Of a stretch of 64,000 bases of DNA, positions 51,501 to 59,185 are shown in pieces. A program made the translations under genes and the position numbers. Below the pieces are notes generated by a model, which ran no database searches, was not told where the DNA came from, and was given only the letters and a program-made list of their open reading frames with translations. The stretch lies in the NCBI RefSeq assembly GCF_001949145.1, contig NW_019091365.1, forward strand, positions 2,012,207 to 2,076,206. Reading direction: 5' to 3'. Position 1 is the stretch's first letter. Every line of letters starts with the position of its first letter. The stretch is from Acanthaster planci (Eukaryota > Echinodermata > Asteroidea > Valvatida > Acanthasteridae).

Positions 51501-54500
51501 ATTCTACATTATGAAAATTGAGGTTGGTCCATTTCGTTTCTGAATTGAAACCAATTCATTATAATAATGAGGCAGCCTAACATGGGGGCAAGCACTGGCC
51601 TTGGCTTGCACAGAATTTCATTAGGTAGGGCCGGCCATGTGTGAGCTCAATGACCAGTAATGAAGGCCCTTCAGGAAATTGGCCAAACAGCTAATGCTGC
51701 ACTTCTGGGGCCGAGGGAGTAAAGCCGCCTAATGCTACGTAATCTCATTTCTGAATGGTTGATTTTAGCTTGGAGTGTGAAAAAGGATAAATTGAATATG
51801 CATGTCTTCGTGGTTGTTTTCCCTTGAAACATAGAACAAGTGATTTCTTGAATTCAATACTGTGCTGAAGAAACAGTGCAATTCTAAACAAGTGCAAATT
51901 CACTTGTACATGTACTGTACATTGTATCTAAAGTAACAAGGAAAGGTGGTAACATTTTGTGCATGCAGGTCACCTCATTAAAAGCTTGGACTTTATAAGA
52001 CGTGTGGAACAAAATGAGTAAAAGATGTGCCTTCGTATGAAAAAGCACACATGATCTTAATCTAATGAGTTCATTTTATCATGCTATTTTCTCCACTTTT
52101 TTAAACTGGGCATGCACATGCACAGTTACCTGTACATGTACTGGTGAACTTATATTTTGAGAAATGTGTCCTCTGGTATTACGTTATGCAGTTGCCCTAC
52201 GGTATGTAGGGCCTACATGTACAGTACATGTACATGTTCATGTTTGTAAAAATGTACAGTACATACACATCTACTGGTACCACGGAATACTGCTCTTATA
52301 TGTAGTTATGATTTATAACTTACCGGTACTTGGAATGTCCCTAGTTTGCCCAACTGGACATGTGTACAATGTATGGTGTACTACACACGTACACGTACAT
52401 GTATTACTCAGTAGAGTGCTCAACAATTTAGGGCATGGTAACATGATTTGTGATGACTACAATTTTACCGAGTGAGAAGGATTTTAACTACCGGTACATA
52501 CATGTAAACTGCTAGGAAAATAAAAATAACCTACATGTACATACAATATTGTATGGCTTCAAAAGAGTAACAAGTTTTCAGAACAGAAAGCATGCTTGGG
52601 AGTGGAAAAGAATATCCATTAAATCTAAAGGGAACTTTCTGACAGAAGTACAGTACATGTCAAAATGTTACAATCTTGGTTTTATTAGCTAAGATGGCAA
52701 AGTACACGTACCGGTACAGTACATGTATAACTGTAAGAACAAGTTTTTTATAAAACAACAAATTTCCTGCAACCAAAAATCTCTAATCCAGAGGTTTCTT
52801 CCTGGTATGGCACAGTTTGGAAAGATTTTCCATTTCATTTGGTATAACCTTCAGTGGAGGAGGCTGCAGCAATGATTTCAATTGATGCCAGTGTACAGTA
52901 CACAGCTCAAAAAAGACTAGTCTCCTTTTCCAAGTCATCATGTTAATGAAGCCACGGTTATACATGCAAATGCCTTTGGATGAATGACATCATGCAGCAC
53001 ACTGTCATCTGTGTGAGCACTAATTATCTGTGCAATGTCAAAGAACCAGACCGCCCACCAGGAATGTCCATTATCTTACTGGTCAAAATGGAGGCAGCAC
53101 CTTCTTTGTTATGAATATTAATTCTTTGTTATGAATATTAATTCTGCTACCTGAGTTAGTAACAAATGTAAAGAAAAACACAAGCCCTGAACTGAATCAC
53201 ACACTACTAGTAGGTTCTCTTTTTTCTCAAGCACAATGCGTGCCGAACATGGACTAAAAATTCATTGATGGTAGATTGACAATTGCCTTTCTAGGCTACA
53301 TTTGAATACAATGTAAAACTGAGTTTCGAACCTTTTTACCCCCAAAAATTCACAGGGGTGCATGCCACTAAATTGGTCGATTTCTAAATGCAAGCCCATT
53401 AATATTTTGTGATCCCATGATCCCTTTAAAATAAGAGGTGCCATAATCGGGTCTAATCTTAAAGATATTTCCATGACTCGCTAATTTGGGATTTGCAGAT
53501 TCTAACTTGGGGTATTTTGTTCACAACAACCCCAAGTTGTGGGCCTATTTTCCAAAGCGGCAGGCAGCTACATTCAGATATGCATGTTGTGGGTAGTTTA
53601 ACTTTTATTTGGGCGAACATTTTGGGGCAAGGTGAATAAAACAAAATGGCATAGCTAATCCTCATGAAATAAAAAAGAAAAATGACCTTCTGGTCGTAAT
53701 CTTGAATTTCCAGCGAAAGAAAAGAGGCCAACCTCTTTCTAAAAGTCACTACATGGGCTATTTCTTTCCAATTTTGCACTGTTTTCTAAGGGGAAGCATT
53801 GCTCTAAATGGGTACATGTAGATTTCTACACATGAACTCATTAACCCTAACCCCCTAGGGTGTACGTAAATTCGTATTGAAATTGGAGGATTTGGGACTG
53901 TTAGGGTTAATATTTTGTGATCCCATTGGGATTTTACAAAAAGAGGTGCCATCATCAAACACGAATTTGGGACTTCTAGCATCCAACTCGGTGTATTTCG
54001 TTCACAAAAACCTCCAACCTGTAGGTCTATTTTGCATAGGAGCGGGTGGCTAGACTGAGAGCTGATAGCATAGTTTTACTCCTACATGTATTTTGGAAGT
54101 GTTTTTGACAAGGGCGAATAATTTGCATGGCTAATCTCGGTAAAATTGAAACGGAAAGTGAACTTCTGGCCATAATCTTGAATTTCCAAATGGAAACAGG
54201 TCAACCTCTCCTTGAGAGTCACCAGGCACTTTTTCTGTCCGAGTTTGCACTGTATTCTATGGGTGCGTATTTAGTGTCGTACACCAATGCTTTAAATAAC
54301 GCCTACATCAGTTGCAAATGCGACCAAATTTTTGCCAATACAATCATATTTTCACCATAAAGTTGTCATTTGTGGCCTAAGATAGCTTAAAAGCTACATA
54401 AAAAATGTACTTGAACAATTTTGAGTACGCTTAAAAATAAAAAAAGCAATGATTACTGTATGTTCTCAAAATTCATGCTGAAAAGGTAAATGAATGGCAG

Positions 54501-57500
54501 CGCAAGTCGCATAGTGAATTTAAAGCTACCGGTAACCGTATGTATTGCGATCACACACACGGCCTGCAAGCATGGGAAAAGAGGCAGTGTTGGTTAGTTC
54601 CAGATCTAACCATACGTTGTTGATACATTGTATACGGACACCAGGACCATTTTATAAACCGTGGCTTGGGTTCCATTTCTGCTGCAGCGTAAATGAAGCC
54701 TGAAATGGAGCTCATTCCGAAATTAAATGGTGTCGCTGTGATTTTGAGTGTCAGCATGATTTACGTAGCAGGGTGTCCTGCGACATGCTGAAACTACAGA
54801 CGTCATAATGTCCATGCCTGAAACCCCTTGATTTCGTGGATTTACCTCATCAGCGCTTGTGTACGTACATACATGTACATGTATATGCACATTGTGTGGT
54901 ATACATGTACGTGTGCCAGGCCGGGTCATGATTCTACAGCATGGATGGATGATGTAAATACAAGGTATTTGCACTACACGTTTGTACGTATGTTCATGAA
55001 TATTCAGCACACATGATTACTAAAATTTCATAAAAAAGCAGGCGCCTACATTTTTCCCAAAGGCTACCAAATAATTTTTTCCTGTTTAAAGGGTTGCGTG
55101 CAACCATGGGCGCGTACGGGGGTATTTAGTGTAGTGCAATCATAGCCATACAAAGTGTTCCTTTTTTACTTGACAGAAGTTTCAAGGAACAGTAAGGTTT
55201 AAAAAGAAAGTCTAGCATTTGTTGAAATGTAAGGTACCGGACTTAACTCAAACAAGAGAACTGTACTGACAAGAAAGTTCTCAGCTTGAAGAATGAAATA
55301 GACATGTTGTACCCCCATCTTTACTCTCTGCGCATATTTTACAGAAATGTATCTTTGAAAGGAAAATAATTGTGACGTGCTAATTGTAACAATGCCCAAC
55401 CTGCTATTCCAATTCATAAATTCCTCTCGAGTCAGTAAGTCAGAACAGGTTTTGAAAATTCCAAGTTTGAAATGGTTTTGATGAACAAGTTTACTTCATT
55501 TGTTTAAAATATGCCTCTTAGCAATGTGATGGTACATGTGCCTGTTACAAACAGTCGTATTCCAATCTCCTTACATGGAGATTTGGGCACGCATGGTGCG
55601 TACTGCTATGGTGGCACAGAACATAATGAGCCAGCTGGTGTTTATCAATCATTTGACCCTAACCCCCTACGGCCTTTTTGCTAGGGAATCTCCTCCATCC
55701 TCCAGAATCCCCCAATTTATGGGGTAAAAAAATTGGATTCTCCCTAAATCCTCCAAAATTTCTTCAAAATGTTACTTGGAGGAGTGCCTACTGCATCAAT
55801 CCTTCACAATCCTCCGGCAATTCCTGTCATTGTGTTGAGGCAGTGTGAATGGCATTCTTGAGCAGTGCGGTTGATTCAAAAGACATATCAGGCTGAATTT
55901 ATACATGACTAAGCAACAACAACACAAGGTATAACCACGACCTTAACTCATGGCATCCTTGGCAATCAGCCATGCACTTTTGCCATTCACCCTCAATCCT
56001 TCAAAATCCTTCAAAAACGCCCGAAGGATTTTGGACGATGAAGGAGGGCTGGGTTCTTGACCAAAAGTAGGAATGGCTAAACTGTTTTAGGTATCTGTGA
56101 ATTTGTTAAAGAAGTCATGGGATGTTTCTTGGGCTCATTTAAACTTAATACATGTACTTCTTATCAGACTTTTAATAAAAAAATTTTTAAAATCCCCAAA
56201 AATGTATTTGAAGTGGGTAAGTCATAGCATGCAGGTGTATCAATCCATGTATAGTAGGTATTGCTTCTGCAACCTAGTATTTGTCCAAATTGGCTTTTAA
56301 AGAGAGATGAAAATAAATGCCATTTTCAAGGTTTGGGACAGGGAAATTCTGATTTGCATTTATGGATACAGTCAAACATGCTTAATACAAGCTCGAAGGG
56401 ACTCTCCAAAAAACCTCGTCTTACGGTAAACCTCATGTTATACATGTTGACAATTATCCCATTCATAGAGCGCAAGCCTGGCGTCATGCACCAGCAAGCA
56501 TTCATGTACGCGGCAATGTACATGTACTGCATACTACATGTACATGCAGTGGATTAGTATTCGATATACAGCCTTATAACTTAATTAAATAAATTTTAAA
56601 TCATATTAATAAATACAATTCGAATGAATAAAACAATGATTCCAAAAACGTCTACTTGTTTGACACAACACTGGCTGGCTGGCCGGCCACCCTGCCTGCG
56701 CCACGTGCACGCGGCGTGGCCAGGCAAAGCACTCCTTGGAAACTGGTACCCGACGTTGCACGTACATGTAAGTAAAGGTTTAATTAAGGAACCAGTTCAT
56801 AAAAGGACCAGGCGTAAGAGGGCATTGAAAATGGGGAATTTCCATTGGTAACTGGAGGGAGGGATCTATTTTCAAGTCAGGTTCACCCATAATTGTTCAT
56901 GTTCGGCTAAAAAAACAAAACAAAAAAAAACCTTTCGGACCAGACCCGCTGTGATCAAAACTGCTTTGATGCCGCGACATCACAACACCTATTGTCGTAT
57001 AGAATAAAGCCCCCTCTAGTGGCACAAGGTACAGAGTTGCTAAGTCATTGTTGGCAAAACTGCAGCACAAATTGCTGAGTGGATTAGCATTTTTGGAGAA
57101 CTACTGACGCGCTCCATCAGGAATTACTTACTTGGGTTACGCTTTTGAAGACGCTTTTCAATTGTACTCGTATTAAAAATGCCATGGACAATGGTTTTGA
57201 CTATGCCAGTTAGGCAAAAGCGCTCCTCTTGTCCGTATTTTCATCTTGGCACAGCTCGTATTAAGTAAGTTTTGTCTCATAGGAATGCGTACATTTTGAA
57301 CGGAACTGAAGAAATACGCTCATCTTAAGTGCGACCTCGTCTCAAGCATGCTCGTGTTATTTGTGCTCCACTGTACATGTACTTGTTCTGTCGAGGCACT
57401 ACTTAAGGAATTTGGTTACTGAGTTTGCCTTCAGCCAAGTAAAGTTTGGAAAAATTTAGGGCAGAATTTTGGAAAGACATCTGTCACTTAACAGATTGGA

Positions 57501-58665
57501 ATTACCAACAACCACCATCTTTGTACATGTAAGACCGTGATTACCATAGCATAAAGGGGTTTATCATCAACCCTCACAAAAACAGTCATGATGGGATAAG
57601 CATCAACTGGCTGAGCTCAATTATTAATATTAGAAGGTAGCGGTACACGATGAATGTGTATGGCTCTGCCTCCACAAACTTTGTTAAAATTTCTAAACAT
57701 GTACCAATTGCTGAAAGACCAATAATGTCAATTGACTCCAACTGAAAGGTCTTTCCATTTATGTCATTGCAAGTCACAAGGTAATGTTTTATGGCATTAC
57801 CCTGCACATGTAGTTCCATTTCGGGCAGAGGCCCATTTCAATCCATGTGTAGACAAAGAGGGAATGAACTTCTTTGCATTACCAGGTCTTCAGCGCAAAA
57901 ACTGTATAAACCCTCCTTTGGTTTTACAGCACAAATATGCACAAGTGCCCAAGGTCACTCTCTTGCATGTTGGTGCAGTGCACAACACAACACAGCTGTA
58001 CTTCTTTGAGGTGTTTACCAAGTGACCCAAAGAGTGACTTCAGCATAGGAGGGTTAAAAACCATAGCATCACAACCCCATGAGAATAACAATGCCCCTAA
58101 GTCACATGGGTCGAGTTCGGGCAGCGTGTTTTTGACAAAGGTTTCTTGTTCTCACGCTCGAATGGCGGGAACAGGACTCAAGATTACTGTTCTCGAAACA
58201 GAATAACACACCACCTCCTTCTCAGGGTTTTACACGAACACACGGAAAAACTCTTTCAACAGTTATCAGTTTTAGCATAGGGCCAAGGTCCAAAACCAAA
58301 AGCACCCAAATTGACAAGATTTTTTAAAAAATTAAAATGAAATGGGGAGCATTTCACTGGTTAGCAAGAACAACAAGGGTTTCATGCAGCAATTAGTCTT
58401 TCTGTCTGTCAATTCCAAATTTGAACTGACCTTTGTTGGTAGATGTCACTGAAACCGACATTTGTCAGTAGGATAATGTGAATGACAAATCAGATGTCAT
58501 GAAATCACTAGTCATTGTAAGAGAGTTACGTTATAATTATATTAGTGGGATAATATTCAATCAAATTTTTAAAAAGAAAATCAACAAACCTAAATAAATA
58601 TCCCCAAAAGATCCACTTCCAATCTTACGTCCTAGTCGGTACTTGTTACCAACTCGGAGCTCCAT
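18270..58665 (-). CDS. CSNK1D/E: Casein kinase 1 delta/epsilon, complete gene, 8 coding exons
   Basis: Joined exons give 1308 nt, 435 aa (vertebrate CK1 delta and epsilon are 415-416 aa). All eight exons have GT/AG borders and matching phases. The kinase domain has the Gly loop [11 protein letters not shown] (16-26), Lys38 in [14 protein letters not shown] with Asp128, DFG with Asp149 and the TKRQK nuclear signal at 220-224. The Ser/Arg-rich autoinhibitory tail keeps the family blocks ([11 protein letters not shown], then [24 protein letters not shown]). The enzyme is a Ser/Thr kinase that acts on PER, Dvl/beta-catenin pathway and DNA-repair substrates in cytoplasm, nucleus and at centrosomes. 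One gene corresponding to both vertebrate paralogues is expected in an invertebrate. The gene covers 40 kb, with introns of 11.1 and 18.9 kb after exons 1 and 2. It is divergent from MRPS7. No disabling change is seen. Confidence 0.97.
19973..20166 (-). CDS. Candidate alternative CK1 tail exon
   Basis: It is a GC-rich block in intron 7. A pyrimidine-rich acceptor (cattcttatatag, exon from 20166) enters in the same phase as exon 7 leaves. The frame reads [20 protein letters not shown], then a basic Ser/His-rich end ([18 protein letters not shown]) to TAG at 19973. An internal donor (TTA then gtaagg, exon end 20065) would instead make a 102-bp cassette, phase 1 on both sides, that joins exon 8 in frame. 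Alternative tails are known for CK1 delta. Support here is splice signals, phase and composition only. Confidence 0.35.
20408..20958 (+). repeat. Interspersed ~550-bp repeat, copy 1
   Basis: It aligns along its length with the reverse complement of 23518-24066. Shared landmarks include ATGATGCTGGGCC, GAGTATTTCAGCCAGGCC, GGGGCCAGATTA, CTTTTGTCCCC with GGTGGTAATC, and GAGTACGGTCTTTTGTTACA. The motif CTTTTGTYC recurs several times inside. No transposase or RT is evident. Confidence 0.85.
21246..21411 (-). CDS. CSNK1D/E: CK1 coding exon 7 (start of regulatory tail)
   Basis: 166 bp, residues 296-350 plus one base. The charged block [15 protein letters not shown] matches the AERERRDREER block of the vertebrate tail, and it is followed by a Thr/Ala/Ser-rich part. 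The donor is taken as gtaagt at 21245. A second in-phase GT three bases earlier would remove one codon. Confidence 0.92.
21412..22251 (-). other. CK1 intron 6
   Basis: 840 bp between exons 6 and 7, with no recognised element. Confidence 0.9.
22252..22400 (-). CDS. CSNK1D/E: CK1 coding exon 6 (end of kinase domain)
   Basis: 149 bp, completing Ser246 to Ile295. It reads [20 protein letters not shown] and ends [14 protein letters not shown], which closes the kinase domain. Acceptor is ccaccag, donor gtacgt. Confidence 0.97.
22401..22857 (-). other. CK1 intron 5
   Basis: 457 bp between exons 5 and 6, with no recognised element. Confidence 0.9.
22858..23028 (-). CDS. CSNK1D/E: CK1 coding exon 5
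   Basis: 171 bp, from Glu189 to residue 245 plus one base. It reads [20 protein letters not shown], then [20 protein letters not shown] with the nuclear localisation signal, and ends at TLCAGFP. Acceptor is ctcggcag, donor gtaagg. Confidence 0.97.
23029..25854 (-). other. CK1 intron 4
   Basis: 2.8 kb. It holds the inverted copy of the ~550-bp repeat (23518-24066) and a short exon-like block on the minus strand (24587-24700). A 176-aa open frame at 23226-23756 (minus) overlaps the repeat and is not supported as a gene. Confidence 0.85.
23518..24066 (-). repeat. Interspersed ~550-bp repeat, copy 2 (inverted)
   Basis: Its reverse complement matches 20408-20958, including GTTGATTCTGCTGGGCC, TGAGTATTTCAGCCAGGCC, AGGGGCCAGATTAACGTGCA and GAGTACGGTCTTTTGTTACA. 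The two copies are 2.6 kb apart, head-to-head, and flank CK1 exons 5, 6 and 7. Confidence 0.85.
25855..26083 (-). CDS. CSNK1D/E: CK1 coding exon 4 (catalytic loop)
   Basis: 229 bp, residues 113-188 plus one base. It contains HRDIKPDN (Asp128 and Asn133), the CK1-specific [20 protein letters not shown] with Asp149, and [21 protein letters not shown]1 lacks the usual APE motif, and here too it is replaced by the family SIN block. Acceptor is ctgttcag, donor gtgagt. Confidence 0.98.
26084..28352 (-). other. CK1 intron 3
   Basis: 2.3 kb, AT-rich. A B-box-like AGGGTTCGACTC sits at about 26833 on the minus strand, without a foldable tRNA around it. No coding frame is supported. Confidence 0.85.
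28353..28501 (-). CDS. CSNK1D/E: CK1 coding exon 3
   Basis: 149 bp, completing Val63 and running to Leu112. It reads [20 protein letters not shown] and [15 protein letters not shown], the hinge and start of the C-lobe. Acceptor is catgtcag, donor gtgagt. The reading continues open past the donor for a few codons, but the next exon starts in phase at ATCAGCCG. Confidence 0.97.
29440..31700. repeat. Palindromic (ACATGT/GTACAT)n microsatellite region
   Basis: Many short runs of TACATGTACATGTAC, mixed with ACCGGTA and CGTACAG, occur at 29460-29520, 30600-30780, 30830-31080 and 31210-31670. Each unit is its own reverse complement. The open frames rich in Met, Tyr, Cys, Thr and Val seen here are translations of the repeat. 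Confidence 0.85.
32380..34260 (+). mobile_element. Degenerate RTE-like non-LTR retrotransposon (RT relic)
   Basis: Ordered blocks lie on the plus strand across several frames. [18 protein letters not shown] and a decayed ISLLSI-DKVFA block (32630-32760) come first. [19 protein letters not shown] with the first catalytic Asp and [10 protein letters not shown] (32905-33090) follow. An FADDA-type box is near 33265-33285, then [15 protein letters not shown] (about 33500-33550), and [10 protein letters not shown] with [11 protein letters not shown] (about 33815-33895). Wording and order fit RTE/BovB-type RTs. Many stops and shifts are present, and no endonuclease domain is seen, so this is a 5'-truncated dead copy. 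Confidence 0.75.
34301..34980. mobile_element. hAT-like non-autonomous element (~680 bp)
   Basis: The left end reads GGGCTGAGTCATTTCATATA, with TTTGAATATTCAACC shortly inside. The right end, read inward, starts GGCTGTGCAGAATATTTGAA and continues with TATTCAACCGATTATC. Both ends are flanked by TAATTA-rich sequence, so an 8-bp target duplication is possible but not exact. The interior is AT-rich and non-coding. It lies immediately after the RTE-like relic. Confidence 0.5.
34981..38630. other. Intron 2 stretch without recognised element
   Basis: Mixed AT-rich sequence with isolated TACATGTAC runs (for example 36543-36556 and 37143-37156) and a small 15-bp tandem repeat (CTGGTGGGATTTCTG, near 36870-36900). 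No coding support. Confidence 0.4.
38640..39980. repeat. Palindromic ACATGT/GTAC microsatellite region
   Basis: Dense TACATGTACATGTAC and TACCGGTA runs occur at about 38655-38705, 38810-38885, 39190-39235, 39425-39445, 39690-39870 and 39905-39995. The plus-strand frames at 39533-39943 are repeat translations. Confidence 0.8.
40391..40794. mobile_element. Short inverted-repeat element (404 bp, 18-bp TIRs)
   Basis: The left end ACGTGTAACAGAGAAACC (40391-40408) and the right end (40777-40794) are exact reverse complements. A further decayed copy of the same motif (ATGTAACAGAGAAACTG) stands directly inside the right end, and together they form a 14-bp-arm hairpin. The interior has no transposase. 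A target duplication could not be assigned. Confidence 0.6.
41340..41720. mobile_element. CpG-rich fold-back (MITE-like) element
   Basis: The arm at 41411-41448 (GATGACGTCACAGC...GGCCTAGCGGACCATTCAC) matches the reverse complement of 41619-41653 (GTGAATGGACCGCTAGGCC...). The symmetry continues inward (ACGCGCCGGTGACTG against its complement in CAGTCGCCGGCGCACG) and outward with decay. It is unusually CpG-rich for intron 2. The arms carry a TGACGTCA (CRE-type) site. Confidence 0.65.
42660..44720. repeat. Palindromic ACATGT microsatellite region
   Basis: Runs of TACATGTACATGTAC recur at 42690-42715, 42820-42835, 42940-42955, 43150-43350, 43880-44045, 44470-44490 and 44680-44710, with unique DNA between them. 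Confidence 0.75.
46264..46473. mobile_element. TTAA-flanked MITE (210 bp, piggyBac-like ends)
   Basis: Perfect 23-bp inverted ends lie at 46265-46287 and 46450-46472 (TAAAGGGTTACAGAAATAG... and its complement). TTAA stands at both borders (46264-46267 and 46470-46473), the target site used by piggyBac-type transposases. The interior is non-coding. Confidence 0.75.
47387..47497 (-). CDS. CSNK1D/E: CK1 coding exon 2
   Basis: 111 bp, residues 26-62 plus one base. It carries [20 protein letters not shown] with the ATP-anchoring Lys38 and ends in the YRMMQGG block. Acceptor is tatacag, donor gtgagt. Confidence 0.97.
48030..48260. repeat. Interspersed-repeat-like block
   Basis: It starts AAAGGTAGTGTACACCATTG and continues with TAGTTTTCGAGCAAATAGAAA. 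The arrangement resembles a family of short dispersed repeats that I recall from echinoderm genomes, which open with AAAGGCAGTGGACAC-type ends. The inverted right end was not found, so it may be truncated. Confidence 0.35.
49282..49321. repeat. Hairpin with 13-bp perfect arms
   Basis: CTCGTCACCCAGC (49282-49294) is the exact complement of GCTGGGTGACGAG (49309-49321), around a 14-base loop. Confidence 0.8.
50660..51060. repeat. Palindromic ACATGT microsatellite block
   Basis: TACATGTACATGTAC runs lie at 50680-50700, 50825-50840, 50853-50873, 50895-50918 and 51003-51028. Confidence 0.8.
52200..52720. repeat. Palindromic ACATGT/ACCGGT microsatellite block
   Basis: GTACATGTACATG and TACCGGTAC runs occur at 52214-52270, 52320-52330, 52385-52405, 52490-52506 and 52705-52730. 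Confidence 0.75.
53260..54280. repeat. Direct duplication, two ~500-bp diverged copies
   Basis: Copy A (about 53260-53800) and copy B (about 53840-54280) are in the same orientation, 508 bp apart. AATATTTTGTGATCCCAT is at 53401 and 53909. Shared later landmarks are AAGAGGTGCCAT, TATTTTGTTCACA / TATTTCGTTCACA, CTTCTGGTCGTAATCTTGAA / CTTCTGGCCATAATCTTGAA and TTTGCACTGT. The copies differ by many substitutions and indels, so the duplication is old. Confidence 0.8.
55680..56050. repeat. Block with recurring TCCTYCAAAATCC motif
   Basis: Variants such as AATCCTCCAAAATTTCTTCAA, AATCCTTCACAATCCTCC and AATCCTTCAAAATCCTTC recur, and the inverse GAAGGATTTTGGACGATGAAGGAGG stands at the right end. It looks like a decayed repeat with an inverted end. 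The family is unknown. Confidence 0.4.
58590..58665 (-). CDS. CSNK1D/E: CK1 coding exon 1
   Basis: 76 bp, residues 1-25 plus the first base of Gly26. It starts [20 protein letters not shown], identical in pattern to vertebrate CK1 delta/epsilon, and ends at TTTAG before gtttgt. The ATG lies only two bases after a strong acceptor (pyrimidine tract then CACAG at 58668-58669). A non-coding 5' exon must therefore lie upstream, as in vertebrate CK1 genes. Confidence 0.96.
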
Positions 58666-59105
58666 TCCTGTGGACAAAGAGGAAGAAACACGGATCAAAA
58701 TTTCTTGCGTCGGAGTGAATGATTCATCGTGGGTGTTCACCCCAACAGCTGTAAATTAATAAACATGGCTTTTAAAAGGGCCTCCAGGAGCATTCGAAAA
58801 CGATTGAAGTGCCAAATATGAAGTGGACTCTTACCGGCTCACCTGCCTCAAATCACGCCAAAATACTCTGGATGATCTAAGCAACCATTTAGCTATCTCC
58901 ACATGAGAAAATTATAGCTATATGGAGCTTCATAAAGCAAGGATGAATGGATTCCAAAGGGGAGCTCTTCACCTCCTGAGCTCACCCGACGCCATATTTA
59001 TTTACGTTGTCTTCGTTGCTGCAGAATGTGCGCAGCCTCAGTACTGCGGACTTTTCCCTGTCTTGTGATTGGATCACAAATCACTGATGATGAATGCAGA
59101 CAAAC
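58666..59105. promoter_or_regulatory. Bidirectional promoter region CK1 / MRPS7
   Basis: The start codons of CK1 (minus) and MRPS7 (plus) are 440 bp apart, head to head. The part from about 58970 to 59100 has CpGs and an inverted CCAAT box (ATTGG at 59068-59072), with no clear TATA box for MRPS7. On the minus strand two possible donors (exon ends at 58843 and 58835) could close the non-coding first exon of CK1 and splice to the acceptor at 58668. Both genes are housekeeping types. Confidence 0.65.
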
Positions 59106-59185
59106 ATGGCGCTGCCCATGGGTTCAAGTCGAGGATTCTTGAAGTTGGGTTTGTCGGAAGCTAGTTATGGCGTTTGGATACCGGG
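59106..59185 (+). CDS. MRPS7: MRPS7 exon 1 (coding part)
   Basis: 80 bp from ATG 59106, 26 codons plus two bases (MALPMGSSRGFLKLGLSEAS...), donor gtaagat. The AAACATGG context is good, and no earlier in-frame ATG was chosen. Confidence 0.9.

Larger units (their letters stand above)
47498..58589 (-). other. CK1 intron 1 (11.1 kb)
   Basis: It contains a dispersed-repeat-like block near 48030-48260, a 13-bp-arm hairpin at 49282-49321, microsatellites at 50.7-51.05 and 52.2-52.6 kb, a possible conserved non-coding block at 51.57-51.80 kb, a ~500-bp direct duplication at 53.3-54.3 kb and a repeat-like block at 55.68-56.05 kb. No further exon is supported. Confidence 0.85.

Noticed and set aside
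18270-58665. CK1 as a processed or dead copy
   Set aside because: All eight exons have correct borders and phases, catalytic residues are intact and there is no premature stop.
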